Of a stretch of DNA of 64,000 nt, positions 63,035 through 64,000 are shown in pieces. The DNA comes from Teretinema sp942493045. Lineage in GTDB: Bacteria > Spirochaetota > Spirochaetia > Treponematales > Treponemataceae. Made by a program: the position numbers and the translations under genes. The notes below the pieces were generated by a model that saw nothing but the letters and a program-made list of their open reading frames with translations, was not told the DNA's origin and did not search any database. Location of the stretch: positions 2,728,001-2,792,000 of the forward strand of contig OW818665.1 of assembly GCA_942493045.1 (NCBI GenBank). Reading direction: 5' to 3'. Positions within the stretch are counted from its first letter, which is position 1, and each line of letters begins with the position of its first letter.

Positions 63035-63063
63035 TTGCATTCGGCCCTCCTTCTCGGTATAGT
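63035..63063 (+). promoter_or_regulatory. sigma-70 promoter of transketolase
   Basis: TTGCAT (63035-63040), 17-nt spacer, TATAGT (63058-63063), then a leader of about 30 bases with AAGGAG (63087-63092) before the ATG at 63100. Confidence 0.7.
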
Positions 63064-63099
63064 ATGCCCTGGCACTCTGCCTGTTAAGGAGTCGTTTGA

Positions 63100-64000
63100 A
63101 TGAATACCTCATTGGATGCAGTCGCGCTCTCGGTGCGCAGTCTTTCCATGGACGCGATCCAGAAAGCTAATTCCGGCCATCCCGGTCTGCCCCTCGGCGC
63201 CGCTGAACTGGCCGCGGTACTGTACGGCGAAATACTGCGTCATAACCCCGCCGATCCTTCATGGGCGGATCGTGACCGCTTCGTATTATCAGCCGGTCAC
63301 GGCTCGATGTTTTTATATTCAATCCTGCATCTCAGCGGCTATGATCTTTCTCTTGAAGACATCAAAAGCTTCAGGCAGGTTGGTTCCCGCTGTCCAGGCC
63401 ACCCGGAATACGGCTGCACGCCCGGCGTGGAAACAACTACCGGTCCGCTGGGACAGGGCGTGGCCAATGCTGTCGGCTTCGCGATTGCCGAAACCATGCT
63501 GGCGGCGCGTTTCAATTCGCCCGATTTTACCATAGTGGATCATTATACTTACGCTCTGGTCGGCGAAGGCTGTCTTATGGAAGGTATTTCATCAGAAGCC
63601 TGCAGTCTGGCCGGACACCTCCAACTCGGCAAGTTAATCGTTTTTTATGATGAAAACAAAATTTCGATCGACGGTTCAACCGACCTGACCTTTACCGAGG
63701 ACGTCGCCGCGCGCTATGCCGCTTATGGCTGGCAGGTGCTGCGGGGGGACATGTATGACTGCGCCGGTATAGCCTCTTTGGTGGCGTCCGCTAAGGCCGA
63801 CAATCGCCCGACGCTGATTATGCTGCGCTCGGTTATCGGTAAGGGCGCTCCCGCGGTGGAGGGCAGCTGCAAGGCCCATGGCGCCCCCCTCGGCAAGGAA
63901 GGTATTGCTTCCGCCAAGGCGGCTCTGCGCCTGGATCCCGCTGTCGATTTTTATGTACACCCCGAAGCCTATGCCTTCTTTAAAAAACGCGCCGGTGAGT
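63100..64000 (+). CDS. tkt: transketolase (3' end outside the window)
   Basis: 300 residues are visible from the ATG at 63100 (MNTSLDAVALSVRSLSMDAI). Motifs are those of transketolase: KANSGHPGLPLGAAELA, LSAGHGSMFLYS, HPEYGCTPGVETTTGPLGQG, and the thiamine diphosphate motif GEGCLMEGISSEA, closed by YDENKISIDGST. It moves two-carbon units between sugar phosphates in the pentose phosphate pathway. AAGGAG stands eight bases before the start. Confidence 0.97.
   Translation, partial: MNTSLDAVALSVRSLSMDAIQKANSGHPGLPLGAAELAAVLYGEILRHNPADPSWADRDRFVLSAGHGSMFLYSILHLSGYDLSLEDIKSFRQVGSRCPGHPEYGCTPGVETTTGPLGQGVANAVGFAIAETMLAARFNSPDFTIVDHYTYALVGEGCLMEGISSEACSLAGHLQLGKLIVFYDENKISIDGSTDLTFTEDVAARYAAYGWQVLRGDMYDCAGIASLVASAKADNRPTLIMLRSVIGKGAPAVEGSCKAHGAPLGKEGIASAKAALRLDPAVDFYVHPEAYAFFKKRAGE

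Noticed and set aside
1..64000. tRNA or rRNA genes
   Set aside because: None was recognised in the intergenic regions.

Overview
The window reads as spirochaete chromosome, most likely a free-living or gut Treponema relative. The evidence is gene content recalled from that phylum: a PnrA/BMP-type nucleoside ABC operon, proS followed by an exported protein in the position it has in Treponema pallidum, SPOA-domain (FliM/FliN-like) motor-switch genes, several class III cyclases with spirochaete-style sensor domains, and a lipoprotein with an NADase-type glycan-binding domain. Housekeeping DNA is GC-rich. 4.4-6.4 kb, the 3' parts of the large repeated genes, and 24-26.5 kb are AT-rich and look acquired. 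I found no tRNA, rRNA or CRISPR array.

Layout. 1-4.4 kb: the end of a substrate-binding protein, a terminator, then ATPase and two permeases of one ABC importer. 4.4-6.4 kb: a Fic protein, possibly leaderless, and a lipoprotein. 6.4-25 kb: a repetitive accessory island. 25-26.4 kb: a broken BrnT/BrnA toxin-antitoxin pair and a CPBP membrane protease. 26.5-35.6 kb: DUF4180, a metallo-beta-lactamase fold protein, an acetyltransferase, a membrane protein, three class III cyclases and a TPR lipoprotein. 35.7-40.5 kb: proS, an exported protein, a permuted FliM-like protein and a Crp/Fnr regulator. 40.5-50 kb: an Omp85-like barrel, radA, and a four-gene operon of TPR lipoprotein, DHH phosphoesterase, TraB protein and Ca/Na antiporter. 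50-57.8 kb: a divergent GatB-asparaginase fusion, a glycosidase, Ppx/GppA-HD and polyphosphate kinase. 57.8-64 kb: parB-parA, a queuosine-precursor transporter, hsp20 with a sigma-54 promoter, an unknown gene with a PTS IIA gene, and the start of transketolase.

The accessory island is the most unusual part. It holds three tandem cassettes (A, B, C) and the remnant of a fourth. Each has the same strong sigma-70 promoter, then about 560 to 620 nt with strong signs of being a large structured RNA: a 15-bp long-range helix, tandem perfect hairpins and a compensatory base change between copies. After this come a giant gene with a near-identical 5' part, a 27-nt identical joint, and an unrelated AT-rich 3' part that encodes a different M23-type peptidase domain each time. 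Each giant gene overlaps a different exported partner gene (one SH3-domain protein, two LRR lipoproteins). Transposases of two different families, or a remnant, point away from the promoters at the same distance. In cassette C an extra gene is inserted inside the RNA. The arrangement resembles a polymorphic effector/immunity array or an archive of recombination donors, tied to an unidentified large RNA.
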